This document shows, piece by piece, positions 40,141-48,935 of a stretch of DNA of 64,000 nt. Location of the stretch: NCBI GenBank assembly GCA_046153945.1, contig JBJXFF010000041.1, positions 24,677 through 88,676 of the forward strand. The letters run 5' to 3'. This DNA is from SXOA01 sp046153945. Lineage in GTDB: Bacteria > Planctomycetota > Planctomycetia > Pirellulales > Pirellulaceae. The notes beneath the pieces were generated by a model, which saw only the letters and a program-made list of their open reading frames with translations, ran no database searches and was not told the DNA's origin. Positions within the stretch are counted from its first letter, which is position 1. Every line of letters begins with the position of its first letter. The position numbers and the translations under genes were made by a program.

Positions 40141-42570
40141 ATGCGAAGCTCAAGGACGTTTCTTGCTCTAGCGTTGCCAATCTTGCTGATTGGGCAAGCT
40201 GCGCGGGGACAGGAAGTCACTCCCGAGGCGGTGAAGGAAACTATCAATAGGGGGACGCAGTACCTCCTTAAACAGCAAGCACCCAATGGCACCTGGACCG
40301 ACTACATGGGTCAGCCAACTGGCGTGACATCGCTGGCGACCTTGGCCCTACTTAATAGCGGCGAAACTGCGAAGAACCCCAAGGTTACCAAGGCGCTCAA
40401 TTCTCTCCAAGCGTCGGAATTGCCGCGGGCAACCTATGCGGCATCGCTGCAGATCATGGCGTTCTGTCAGGCCGACCCGGCTCGTTACAAGGTGAAGATC
40501 AACGAACTTGCCATGTGGTTGGAAGCGACGCAAATCAAGGAGGGCAAGAACAAAGGGGGTTGGCACTACGGCACCCGCGGCGATGGAGACAACTCCAACA
40601 CCCAATTTGCCATGCTCGCGCTCCACGAGGCAGAGCGCGCGGGCGTGAAGATCAAGGAGCAAACCTGGAAGCTGGCTGAACAGTTCTGGCTGAACAACGC
40701 TTACCGGCAAAGGGAACAAGGGTCGTGGAGCTACTTTGGCGAAGGAGGAGGCTCCGGCAGCATGACTTGTGCTGCCATCGCGTCGCTGATCATCGCCCGC
40801 GACCACATTGGCGGCGGTGATGCCGTCGTGCTGGATGGCCGAATCCAGTGCTGCGGCCACGGAACCGACGACGAGGCAGTTACCAAGGGAGTGCAATGGC
40901 TCGGCAAGAAGTTTATGGTTGTGCAAAACCCCGGTTCTGGGGCTTGGGGTCTTTATTACCTGTATGGCCTGGAGCGCGTTGGCCGCATGTCGGGCCAAAG
41001 GTTTTTTGGGGAAGGCGATAACCAGCACGATTGGTATCGCGAAGGTGCCGAGCATCTGCTTGGGGAACGAGTACACGACAAATTCAGCGGTTATTGGAAA
41101 GGAACAGGGCCAGGGGAAAATGACGCCGTGGTCTGTACCTCACTGGCGCTGTTGTTCCTGTCCAAGGGACGTCGTCCCGTTGTTGTCTCCAAGTTGCAAT
41201 ATCAAGACGTGACTCGCGATTGGGATCTGCATCGCCGGGCGATCCAGAATCTGACGAGCCGCTTGGAAAAGCCGTTCAAACGAGAGCTTTCGTGGCAGAC
41301 GATTAATATTGAGCGAAGAGTCGACAAGGTCGACAATGCCGGGAACGTTGAAAAGGACGCGAAAGGGGACCCCATCAAGGTTGTGGGGGCGAAGGTTACC
41401 GACCTGCTCGAATCGCCCATCCTGTTTATCTCCGGCAGCCAGTCGCTCAATCTCGCCAACGAGCAGGTAACTCTGCTCCGCGAGTACGTGAATCAAGGAG
41501 GCTTCATCTTCGCCGAAGCCTGCGAAGGGGACGGCTGCGGCGGGGGGACGTTCGACAAGGATTTCCGAGCCCTGATGAAGAAGATGTTTCCCGAAAGCGA
41601 ACTTCGCCGTCTGCAGCCGGACCATGCGGTCTGGTATGCGGAACAGCCAGTCAATCCTAAGCATCTTCCTGCTGATGACCAGTTTTGGCTCTGGGGACTC
41701 GACGCCTGCTGCCGCACGAGCGTGGTCTATTGTCCCCGCAGCCTCTCCTGCCGCTGGGAGGTTTCGCATCCGTATCGCGAACTGAACTATCCGCAAAAGG
41801 TGAAGGACGAAATTGAAGCCTGCGTCCGGATCGGCGAAAACGTCGTCGCCTATGCCACCAACCGGCAACTCAAGGAAAAGCTGGAGAAGCCGCAGATCAC
41901 GCAGCGGAAGAACGATGAAATCACTGGCCGGGGGACGCTCGTAATTCCCAAGCTCAACCACGGGGGAGGCGCAGACGACGCCACCAACGCACTCTCCAAC
42001 TTGCTCGCGGTGTTCGAGAAGCAACTGGAGATGAAAGTCGATAGCAAGCACCGGCCTCCGATGGCGGCGACCGACCCAAAGCTGCTGGACTACCCAATTC
42101 TGTTCATGCACGGGCGGCGGGCGTTCACCTGGAGCGCGGCGGAGCGCAAGGCGATCAAAGTCTACCTCGATCACGGCGGCTTCCTGTTTGCCGACAGCAT
42201 TTGCGCCAGCAAGGAGTTCACGGATTCGGTTCGCGCGGAAATGAAAGCGATCTATCCCGATGGCCAGTTCGTCCGCATCCCCACCACCCACCAGATGCTC
42301 TCCACCGAGTTCCACGGCTTCGACGTGACCACGGTCACGCTCCGGGACCCGCAACTGCGGGAAGAAGGGGACGCTCTGACCGCCAAGCTCGTGAAAACCG
42401 CCCCTCTCTTGGAAGGGCTCGACCTGGGAGGGCGGACGGCAGTAGTCCTTTCCCCCTACGACATCAGTTGCGCTTTGGAAAAGGGAGCTTCGCTGGAATG
42501 TAAGGGGTATATTCCGCAAGACGCTGCGCGGATTGGGGCGAATGTGATTCTGTTTGGGCTGCAACAGTAG
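40141..42570 (+). CDS. Exported prenyltransferase-like / DUF4159 protein
   Basis: An 809-residue protein with signal peptide (LALALPILLIGQAARGQ). Residues about 30-365 form squalene-cyclase/prenyltransferase-type alpha-alpha repeats (INRGTQYLLKQQAPNGTW, SGSMTCAAIASLIIARDHI). Two DUF4159 domains follow: about 430-570 (LLESPILFISGS, NQGGFIFAEACEGDGC) and about 655-805 (LLDYPILFMHGR, DHGGFLFADSICASKEF). DUF4159 has a glutamine-amidotransferase-like fold without clear catalytic residues. A TAGAAT box lies at 40099-40104. Next to moxR, as in many planctomycete VWA/DUF58 loci, but those genes are missing here. Confidence 0.82.
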   Translation: MRSSRTFLALALPILLIGQAARGQEVTPEAVKETINRGTQYLLKQQAPNGTWTDYMGQPTGVTSLATLALLNSGETAKNPKVTKALNSLQASELPRATYAASLQIMAFCQADPARYKVKINELAMWLEATQIKEGKNKGGWHYGTRGDGDNSNTQFAMLALHEAERAGVKIKEQTWKLAEQFWLNNAYRQREQGSWSYFGEGGGSGSMTCAAIASLIIARDHIGGGDAVVLDGRIQCCGHGTDDEAVTKGVQWLGKKFMVVQNPGSGAWGLYYLYGLERVGRMSGQRFFGEGDNQHDWYREGAEHLLGERVHDKFSGYWKGTGPGENDAVVCTSLALLFLSKGRRPVVVSKLQYQDVTRDWDLHRRAIQNLTSRLEKPFKRELSWQTINIERRVDKVDNAGNVEKDAKGDPIKVVGAKVTDLLESPILFISGSQSLNLANEQVTLLREYVNQGGFIFAEACEGDGCGGGTFDKDFRALMKKMFPESELRRLQPDHAVWYAEQPVNPKHLPADDQFWLWGLDACCRTSVVYCPRSLSCRWEVSHPYRELNYPQKVKDEIEACVRIGENVVAYATNRQLKEKLEKPQITQRKNDEITGRGTLVIPKLNHGGGADDATNALSNLLAVFEKQLEMKVDSKHRPPMAATDPKLLDYPILFMHGRRAFTWSAAERKAIKVYLDHGGFLFADSICASKEFTDSVRAEMKAIYPDGQFVRIPTTHQMLSTEFHGFDVTTVTLRDPQLREEGDALTAKLVKTAPLLEGLDLGGRTAVVLSPYDISCALEKGASLECKGYIPQDAARIGANVILFGLQQ

Positions 42571-42617
42571 GAAAATGTCCAATGACCAAGTCCCAATGAC
42601 CAATGTGCCAAGAGACT

Positions 42618-43709
42618 ATGCGATCCGTTCGCCTTTCGATAACTGGCGCGCTAATAGTCGTGCTCCACACCGCTTGCGGTTTCGCGCAAACTATCGAGAC
42701 GATTGCGGGGTCCGGTAAACCTGAAAACAACGGATTGGAAGAAGCGGCGCTCAAAACGAATATCGGCGAGCCCTTCGGGGTGGAGATCGGCCCCGATGGC
42801 GGGCTCTATGTCTGCGAGGTTCGCAACCATCGTGTTTGGAGGCTGGACCTGAAGAGTGGTCAGGTGAAAGTCGTCGCCGGGAGCGGGAAGGCTGGGTATG
42901 CGGGAGACGGTGGTAAAGCGACCGAGGCGCTGCTCAACGAGCCTTACGAGGTCCGGTTCGACAAGGCTGGCAACATGCTCTTTGTCGAGATGAAGAATCA
43001 TGTGGTGCGAAAGGTGGACGCCAAGACCGGATTGATTTCCACAGTCGCCGGAACCGGTCAGCCAGGCTTTGGGGGTGATGGAGGCCCAGCGACAAAGGCC
43101 CAGATGAGCACACCCCACAGCATCGCGCTGGATAATGACGACAATCTCTACATTGCCGACATTGGCAACCACCGCATCCGGAGAGTGGATGGCAAGAAGG
43201 GAGTCATCGAAACCATCGCAGGTAATGGCGAGAAAAAACTCCCCGAGAGCAATCAAATGGCCCAAGGCAAACCCATGCTTGGCCCGAGGGCTTTGTTTAT
43301 CCAAGGAGACGATCTCTGGATCGCCCTCCGCGAAGGCCACAGCGTCTGGAAGCTGGATTTGAAGGGGGGAACACTCTCGCACGTCGCGGGAAGTGGGAAG
43401 AGGGGCTTTACAGGCGACGGAGGTACGGCGAAGAGTGCAACCTTTGACGGCCCGAAGGGGATAGCGATTGGTCCCGATGGCAATGTTTACGTGATGGACA
43501 CGGAGAACCATGCCGTCCGCAAGATCGATCTCAAGTCCGGCCTCATCTCCACGGTCGCGGGCTCAGGTCCGCAAAGCAAAGGCGGTAGTGGCGACGGCGG
43601 CCCTGCTACCAAGGCTGAAATGGATCGGCCCCACGGAATTTGCGTGGGGCCGGATGGTGCGATCTACATCGGTGATACGAATAATCACAGGGTTAGAAAA
43701 GTGAATTGA
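42618..43709 (+). CDS. Secreted NHL-repeat beta-propeller protein
   Basis: A 363-residue protein with signal peptide (MRSVRLSITGALIVVLHTAC). Six NHL-type repeats fill the rest, each with a (L/I)YVxExxNHRVRxxDxxxG core followed by TVAGxGxPGFxGDGGPA (for example VCEVRNHRVWRLDLKSG and IADIGNHRIRRVDGKKG). This forms a six-bladed propeller, probably for binding or lyase-like activity. The ATG at 42618 is preferred because AAGAG precedes it and the signal peptide begins there; 42603 is the alternative. Confidence 0.85.
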   Translation: MRSVRLSITGALIVVLHTACGFAQTIETIAGSGKPENNGLEEAALKTNIGEPFGVEIGPDGGLYVCEVRNHRVWRLDLKSGQVKVVAGSGKAGYAGDGGKATEALLNEPYEVRFDKAGNMLFVEMKNHVVRKVDAKTGLISTVAGTGQPGFGGDGGPATKAQMSTPHSIALDNDDNLYIADIGNHRIRRVDGKKGVIETIAGNGEKKLPESNQMAQGKPMLGPRALFIQGDDLWIALREGHSVWKLDLKGGTLSHVAGSGKRGFTGDGGTAKSATFDGPKGIAIGPDGNVYVMDTENHAVRKIDLKSGLISTVAGSGPQSKGGSGDGGPATKAEMDRPHGICVGPDGAIYIGDTNNHRVRKVN

Positions 43710-43715
43710 AATCCC

Positions 43716-44354
43716 CTAGGTTTCCTTTGGCTTCTCATCATCGGCATCTCTTGGCTTGGGTGGCTCCGGCTCGGGAGCGTCCACTTTGGGGGACTCGGAG
43801 AGCGGGTTGGCTTTCACTTTGGGATCGGCCTGCTTCTCCGCCGGCACCTCCTTTTGCCGGTAAAGTTCCCAGCCGTGGTCGGTCATGGTGAACTCATAAA
43901 GCCCTTCGGTGATGGTGTAGCGGGCGGTGCCGTGTTTTCCACCCCGGTCGAAGCTGACAATGTAGCTTCCCTTTTCGGTCAGCTTTTGGGTTTCTCCGGC
44001 GGCGATTTCCTGTTCCGCGCTGTCGTCGAGCATGTAGGCGAGCTTAACTTTGCTCCCCACGGGGTTCCGGACGGTTACACCGGGGCCGGCATAGGCCGCA
44101 GCAGGTAGATAGGTTTGCTGCGGGACCTCGTCGTAGTAGTAATAGTTCTGGCGAATTACCGGAGGATTGTAGTAGTACGGATTATTGCCGTAGCCATATC
44201 CTCCGTAGCCATTACCGTAACCATAACCGTACGGGGCATTCCCCACAGACCAGCCGCTTCCCCCTATCGAGAAGCGGAATTGAGCCGTGGCCTCCTTCCC
44301 AGCCGACAGGGCTCCTGCAGCCGCCAAGACCAACAAAACCAAACGTAAACGCAT
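43716..44354 (-). CDS. Secreted Gly/Tyr-rich protein
   Basis: A 212-residue exported protein. Signal peptide MRLRLVLLVLAAAGALSAGK; a Gly/Tyr/Asn-rich stretch (PYGYGYGNGYGGYGYGNNPY, residues 37-56); a beta domain of about 80 residues (VTVRNPVGSKVKLAYMLDDS, YIVSFDRGGKHGTARYTI) and an acidic Pro-rich tail. The start is set by AAGGAG 6 nt before the ATG; an upstream in-frame start at 44393 has none. Such proteins are frequent and uncharacterised in planctomycetes. Convergent with the NHL gene. Confidence 0.75.
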   Translation of the reverse strand: MRLRLVLLVLAAAGALSAGKEATAQFRFSIGGSGWSVGNAPYGYGYGNGYGGYGYGNNPYYYNPPVIRQNYYYYDEVPQQTYLPAAAYAGPGVTVRNPVGSKVKLAYMLDDSAEQEIAAGETQKLTEKGSYIVSFDRGGKHGTARYTITEGLYEFTMTDHGWELYRQKEVPAEKQADPKVKANPLSESPKVDAPEPEPPKPRDADDEKPKET

Positions 44355-44489
44355 GTAGCGCTCCTTTATGGCGGCGAGTGGTCTCCTCGTCATCGGCGGT
44401 CGGCTGGAGGCGTCTCAAAGATAACCAGTGGAATGCAACCATTGCCGCTCGGGTTACGGTTGGCGAGGGGCTAAGGTACTCTGATATTT

Positions 44490-45512
44490 ATGAAGATTCT
44501 GACCATTGAATCCACCTGTGACGAAACTGCGGCTGCCGTGGTGACGGATGACTTGCAGGTGCTGGGCTCGGTGGTGGCCTCGCAGGACGACCTGCACCGT
44601 CGCTTCTCCGGCGTGGTGCCGGAAATAGCCGCGCGCGCCCACTTGGAGAAGATCGTGCCAGTGATCGACGAGGCGCTGCGCCGAGCAAACGTGCGGCTCG
44701 AAGACCTCGACGCCATCGCTGTCGCCAACACTCCCGGCCTGGCCGGCTCGCTGCTTGTTGGACTGGTCGCCGCAAAAGCCTTGTCTCTTGCCACCGGTAA
44801 GCCGCTCCTGGCGGTCAATCATTTGCATGCTCATATTTATGCCTGCCGGATGGCGGCGGGGAAGAATGTGTTCCCCTGCGTGGGACTGATTGTCAGCGGT
44901 GGTCACACCAGTCTCTATCACTGCGCGAGCGCGACCGATTTTCACTATTTGGGTGGAACCATCGACGACGCGGCCGGTGAGGCATTCGACAAAGTCGCCA
45001 GCATGCTGGGACTTGCCTATCCCGGTGGACCGGCGATCTCGGCGGCGGCTGAGCGCGGAAATCCCAAGGCGTATCAGTTTCCGCGAGCCCTTGGTGGTGA
45101 AGCCGGCGGCCTCAACTTCAGCTTCAGCGGAGTGAAAACGGCAGTTCGCTACGCCATCTGCGGACCACAACAGGCAGATTTCTCCGCGGTTCATCTAAAG
45201 GAGCAGCAAATAGCCGATCTAGCGGCGAGCTTTCAGGAAGCGGTCGTAGATAGCCTGGTGACTAAGACGCGGCTGGCTCTGGACCAAACAAACGAAGCCA
45301 TTCTCTGCGTCGGCGGCGGCGTGGCGGCCAATCGCAAGCTGCGAGGACGGCTGGCCATGCTGGCCTCAGATATGCGAGTGGAACTTCATATCGCCCCGCT
45401 CGCCCTGTGTACCGACAACGCTGTGATGGGAGCGATTGCCTTTGAGCGATTGAAGGCCGGGAAATTCGAGAGCCTGGATTTGGAAGCCATTCCTGGTCTA
45501 GTTCGCGCATAA
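44490..45512 (+). CDS. tsaD: tRNA N6-adenosine threonylcarbamoyltransferase TsaD
   Basis: A 340-residue ASKHA-fold enzyme of the KEOPS/TsaD family. MKILTIESTCDETAAAVV is the standard N-terminus. The metal-binding pair is His111 and His115 (NHLHAHIYA), and LIVSGGHTSLY and NFSFSGVKTAV are further signature motifs. With TsaB/E and TsaC it makes t6A37 in ANN-decoding tRNAs. The other tsa genes are not in the window. Preceded by a TTGGCG/TACTCT-type promoter candidate; stands alone. Confidence 0.96.
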   Translation: MKILTIESTCDETAAAVVTDDLQVLGSVVASQDDLHRRFSGVVPEIAARAHLEKIVPVIDEALRRANVRLEDLDAIAVANTPGLAGSLLVGLVAAKALSLATGKPLLAVNHLHAHIYACRMAAGKNVFPCVGLIVSGGHTSLYHCASATDFHYLGGTIDDAAGEAFDKVASMLGLAYPGGPAISAAAERGNPKAYQFPRALGGEAGGLNFSFSGVKTAVRYAICGPQQADFSAVHLKEQQIADLAASFQEAVVDSLVTKTRLALDQTNEAILCVGGGVAANRKLRGRLAMLASDMRVELHIAPLALCTDNAVMGAIAFERLKAGKFESLDLEAIPGLVRA

Positions 45513-45652
45513 AAGGGAGATCCAAACGAGAGCGAGGTAAAAATATCCCCAATTTGGTTGAATATGGTTCGCTAACTGGGATAAACTGTGCTTGCCTGAT
45601 GCGGGAATCCTTTTCGATCAAATCTCTTCCTTCGATTTAGTGAGCTAGGCGA

Positions 45653-47440
45653 ATGCCATTTCCTGTCGCCTGCGGATGCGGCCAGAAGTTCATGGCGCAG
45701 GATCATCTTTCCGGCAAAGAGGTCCCCTGCCCCGCTTGTGGCAACCCGCTCTTAATTCAGCCACCGACTGAAACAGCCCCTGTCGCTTCTAAGCCTGCTC
45801 CTGCGAAAGCGGTCGCGAAACCGCAAGCGGCAAAACAACCTGCGGGAAAACCCGACGCCAACGTTGTTCAAATTGCGGTGCGCTGCGGTTGCGGAAAGGC
45901 GTACAAAGCTCCAGCGGCGATGCGCGGCAAGGCGCTGAAGTGTCCTGCCTGTGGGCAAGAAGTGCCGATTCCACTCAATGCGCCTCCAGCCAATCCTGCT
46001 CCCGCGGCACCCCAGGCCGCGCCGGATCCCTTTGGAACTGGCGCAGGTCAGTTGGGTGGGGACCTATTTGGAGCCGACCCCTTTGGCGGCGCACCTCTCG
46101 GAAATGATCCCTTTGGTGGCGATCTCTCTGGTTCGCCACTCGGTGGTGGACTATTAGGGGCTCCAGCCCCAGGTGGACCGCTTGCCATGCCGATGGCCAC
46201 CACACCTCAGCCTGCTCAAGCCAATTACGGCGCTCCGCAAGCTGCTGATGATGGTGGAGGAAACACCAAGCTGCTGGTGATACTTGGGGTAAGCGTCAGT
46301 GTCGTATTAATCGGACTCTTTGTCGGCATCTGGCTGATCAATCGGAACAAGACGCCGGTTGTTGCAACCAACCCGTCGCCACCCCCCGCAACATCTCCTA
46401 CCCCTACGCCAACAGCAAGTTCTCCCACTTCAATAAGCCCCGCAGCAACCGTTCCTTTCAGTACAACCCCGGCGGGTAACGGAGGAGCAAGTCCAATGGG
46501 CACCAATCCGGTTGGTGCCAATCCAACGGGCACCAGTCCTGCGGGTACAAGTCCTATCGGGCCAATGCCTGGTAACAATCCCCCTTCCAGCAGCGGAGTT
46601 CCAGGCACAAGCCCAATGGGGCCGATGGGAGTATCCGGAACAGGTTCGACCGGCACAGGTTCGGCTGGCCCCGCTGCCAGTGGCGCTGGCAATGCAGGTT
46701 CGTCTGGAACTGATTCCGGCCAAGATCCCCCTGCTTCCCGCCCCATCGGCAAAGTTCTTGGCGATGGACTCGTAAAGGCCCATCCCACTGCCAAGCTGAT
46801 TGGCGTGCGCAAAGTTGGCGAAGGGGACAACCTGCAAGCTCACTATAGCTGGATGCAGCAAATCCTTCCGTTTATCGGTCACCAGGACATTTACGACAAG
46901 TTTGACGTCAGCAAACCGTGGGGAGACAAGCAGAACTTGCAAAACTGCGCCGTGATCATTCCGGAATTCCTCAACCCTGCGGATGACCGCTTGCGGTGGA
47001 AGGGATATCCCTTCGAAAACTTTGCCTTGACGCATTTCGTGGGAATGTCGGGAATTGAAGATGCCCGCAACGAGGTCGCCGCCAGGTATGAGCGAAGCGA
47101 TCCCCGGGCCGGTGTTTTCGGTTACGACGCCATCGCAGCTCCCGCGGAAATTACCGATGGAACCAGCAACACCATCATGGTGCTCGGTGGTGGAGAGCTG
47201 GCCAGCCCCTGGATAATGGGCGGCGGGGCGACCATTCGCGGCGCGCGCGAGCCCAATTTCGACAAGATCACCGGATTTTGGAGCAAAGGAACGGCCGGTG
47301 TCACGGTAGTCATGGCCGATGGCTCGGTGCGCGTCGTTTCTTCCAAGATCGATCCCAAGGTGTTTCGCGCTCTCTGCACAAGTCATGGCGCTGAAAAAAT
47401 TGATTTGGAGTCTTCCGCACCTCCCTCCCTGGATAAGTGA
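45653..47440 (+). CDS. Zinc-ribbon, membrane-spanning DUF1559-type (H-X9-DG) protein
   Basis: A 595-residue protein. Two zinc ribbons at the N-terminus (CGCGQKF...CPACGNP, residues 6-32; CGCGKAY...CPACGQE, residues 77-102), a Pro/Gly linker, one membrane helix (about 206-227), a Thr/Pro/Gly-rich spacer with repeated (G/A)TSP and GTNP units, and a C-terminal domain (about 365-595). That domain has the H-X9-DG features of DUF1559 proteins (ITDGTSNTIMVLGGGE, ADGSVRVVSSKIDPKVF). The type IV pilin-like N-terminus of classic DUF1559 proteins is replaced by the ribbons and the internal helix. Its stop overlaps the DUF1570 start. Confidence 0.8.
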   Translation: MPFPVACGCGQKFMAQDHLSGKEVPCPACGNPLLIQPPTETAPVASKPAPAKAVAKPQAAKQPAGKPDANVVQIAVRCGCGKAYKAPAAMRGKALKCPACGQEVPIPLNAPPANPAPAAPQAAPDPFGTGAGQLGGDLFGADPFGGAPLGNDPFGGDLSGSPLGGGLLGAPAPGGPLAMPMATTPQPAQANYGAPQAADDGGGNTKLLVILGVSVSVVLIGLFVGIWLINRNKTPVVATNPSPPPATSPTPTPTASSPTSISPAATVPFSTTPAGNGGASPMGTNPVGANPTGTSPAGTSPIGPMPGNNPPSSSGVPGTSPMGPMGVSGTGSTGTGSAGPAASGAGNAGSSGTDSGQDPPASRPIGKVLGDGLVKAHPTAKLIGVRKVGEGDNLQAHYSWMQQILPFIGHQDIYDKFDVSKPWGDKQNLQNCAVIIPEFLNPADDRLRWKGYPFENFALTHFVGMSGIEDARNEVAARYERSDPRAGVFGYDAIAAPAEITDGTSNTIMVLGGGELASPWIMGGGATIRGAREPNFDKITGFWSKGTAGVTVVMADGSVRVVSSKIDPKVFRALCTSHGAEKIDLESSAPPSLDK

Positions 47441-48912
47441 GCTCCTGGATGTTGCGATTCAAAAGTCGAGCGTTAACGATCGCAGCCGTTACCTTGGCGA
47501 GTATGGCCTTTTCAAGTCGAGCCTCAGCGGATGTCGTGCTTTACACGCTGCCTGGAGGGAGCACGACCGTCATCCTTCAAGGGAGCACGAAGGTGAATGC
47601 CGGTGGCTCAGTCACCTTCACGCACCCTAAGCTCGGCACAATGTACTTTGATATCAAAGATCCAGGTACTGAGATCAAGAAAGGCCCCACGCTCCAAGAG
47701 AAGTTCGCCAAGGAGTTGGGACGCGCCGGCGCGGACGCTGATAAGAAGTACGAAGCCGCGATGTGGGCGCTTCGTCATGGCCTGCTGCAGTCATTCTATT
47801 CGACCGTGGACAAGACCTTGGAAGCCAACCCTCAGCATCCTCGCGCCAACATGGTTAAGAAGCTCAAGAAGCTAATGGACGAGCCCATCGGCGATTCGAG
47901 CAAGCAAGAGAAAGATCTTAAGGACCACGTGGGGCGGCCCGATATGCACGTCAAGGCGAGCAAACACTTTCTGTTGCTCCACGATACTCCGGCCAAACCG
48001 GCAGCCAATCGGAAAATCTCGCGGGCAGATGAGCGGCTGCAGCTTTTGGAGCAGGTCTATGAGAGTTTTTTGCTCAGGTTTTACGCCAGCGGCGTCGAAC
48101 TGGAAATCCCTAAGGAGCGCCTTAAGGTCGTTCTGTTTGCACAACATCAAGACTATTTGGCATTTGTCGACAAGCTCAATCCGAGTTTAAGAAGTGCCGC
48201 TGGTTTTTGGAGCCCTTCCAATAACATCAGCGTCTTCTATGACAACGGGACAACCAAGGATTTTGAGGCGCTGGTCAACCTCGCCGAAGAGCTTCAAAAA
48301 GACAAGGCGGAAGCAGTCAAAATGCGCGCCTCCAATGCCGCGGATGTCAAGCGACTGGCCGACGCCATCCAGTACATTGTCAACATGGAGCGTGAGAACC
48401 TTGACATCGAAGTCGTTAGTCATGAGACGACCCATCAAATGGCTGGGAACACGGGACTTCTGCCTCGGAATGTGCGAATTCCCCGTTGGGTTCATGAAGG
48501 GCTCGCGACCTACTTCGAGACTCCCAACGGTGCCAACTGGGGAGGTATTGGTGCCGTCAACAAAGACCGCCGCGATTCTTACCGCGAGTTAGAGCCAGAT
48601 CGCGAGCATTCCAACATCGACTTCATCGTCGGCGATCAGATTTTCGATTATGCTGGGAACCACGCCACACTGGTCGCGGGATATGGCCAGGCGTGGGCGA
48701 TGACCCACTTCTTGATGGAACGCCATTTCGAGGAGTTCATTGCGTTCTATCGGCGGCTGGGAGAAATGCCACCAGAGGTTGACTTCAGTCAGGAAGTGCT
48801 CACTAAGGTGTTCAATGAGTGCGTCAAGAAGGACCACAAGTCTCTCGACACGGAGTGGCGATCCTACATGTTGAAGTTGAAGACCGACCTGGAAGTGATC
48901 CTCGATGACTAG
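47437..48912 (+). CDS. DUF1570 protein, putative secreted metallopeptidase
   Basis: A 491-residue protein with signal peptide (RALTIAAVTLASMAFSSRAS). Residues 165-490 form a DUF1570-type domain with the zinc-binding HEXXH motif His329-Glu-Thr-Thr-His333 (SHETTHQMAGN), followed by WVHEGLATYFETP (gluzincin-like Glu) and a helical C-terminus. This suggests a zinc peptidase; the substrate is unknown. GTG start in a GTGA overlap with the previous gene; the ATG at 47449 is an alternative. Confidence 0.82.
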   Translation: MSSWMLRFKSRALTIAAVTLASMAFSSRASADVVLYTLPGGSTTVILQGSTKVNAGGSVTFTHPKLGTMYFDIKDPGTEIKKGPTLQEKFAKELGRAGADADKKYEAAMWALRHGLLQSFYSTVDKTLEANPQHPRANMVKKLKKLMDEPIGDSSKQEKDLKDHVGRPDMHVKASKHFLLLHDTPAKPAANRKISRADERLQLLEQVYESFLLRFYASGVELEIPKERLKVVLFAQHQDYLAFVDKLNPSLRSAAGFWSPSNNISVFYDNGTTKDFEALVNLAEELQKDKAEAVKMRASNAADVKRLADAIQYIVNMERENLDIEVVSHETTHQMAGNTGLLPRNVRIPRWVHEGLATYFETPNGANWGGIGAVNKDRRDSYRELEPDREHSNIDFIVGDQIFDYAGNHATLVAGYGQAWAMTHFLMERHFEEFIAFYRRLGEMPPEVDFSQEVLTKVFNECVKKDHKSLDTEWRSYMLKLKTDLEVILDD

Positions 48913-48935
48913 GTCGCAGGCTGTGCCACCTCGAC

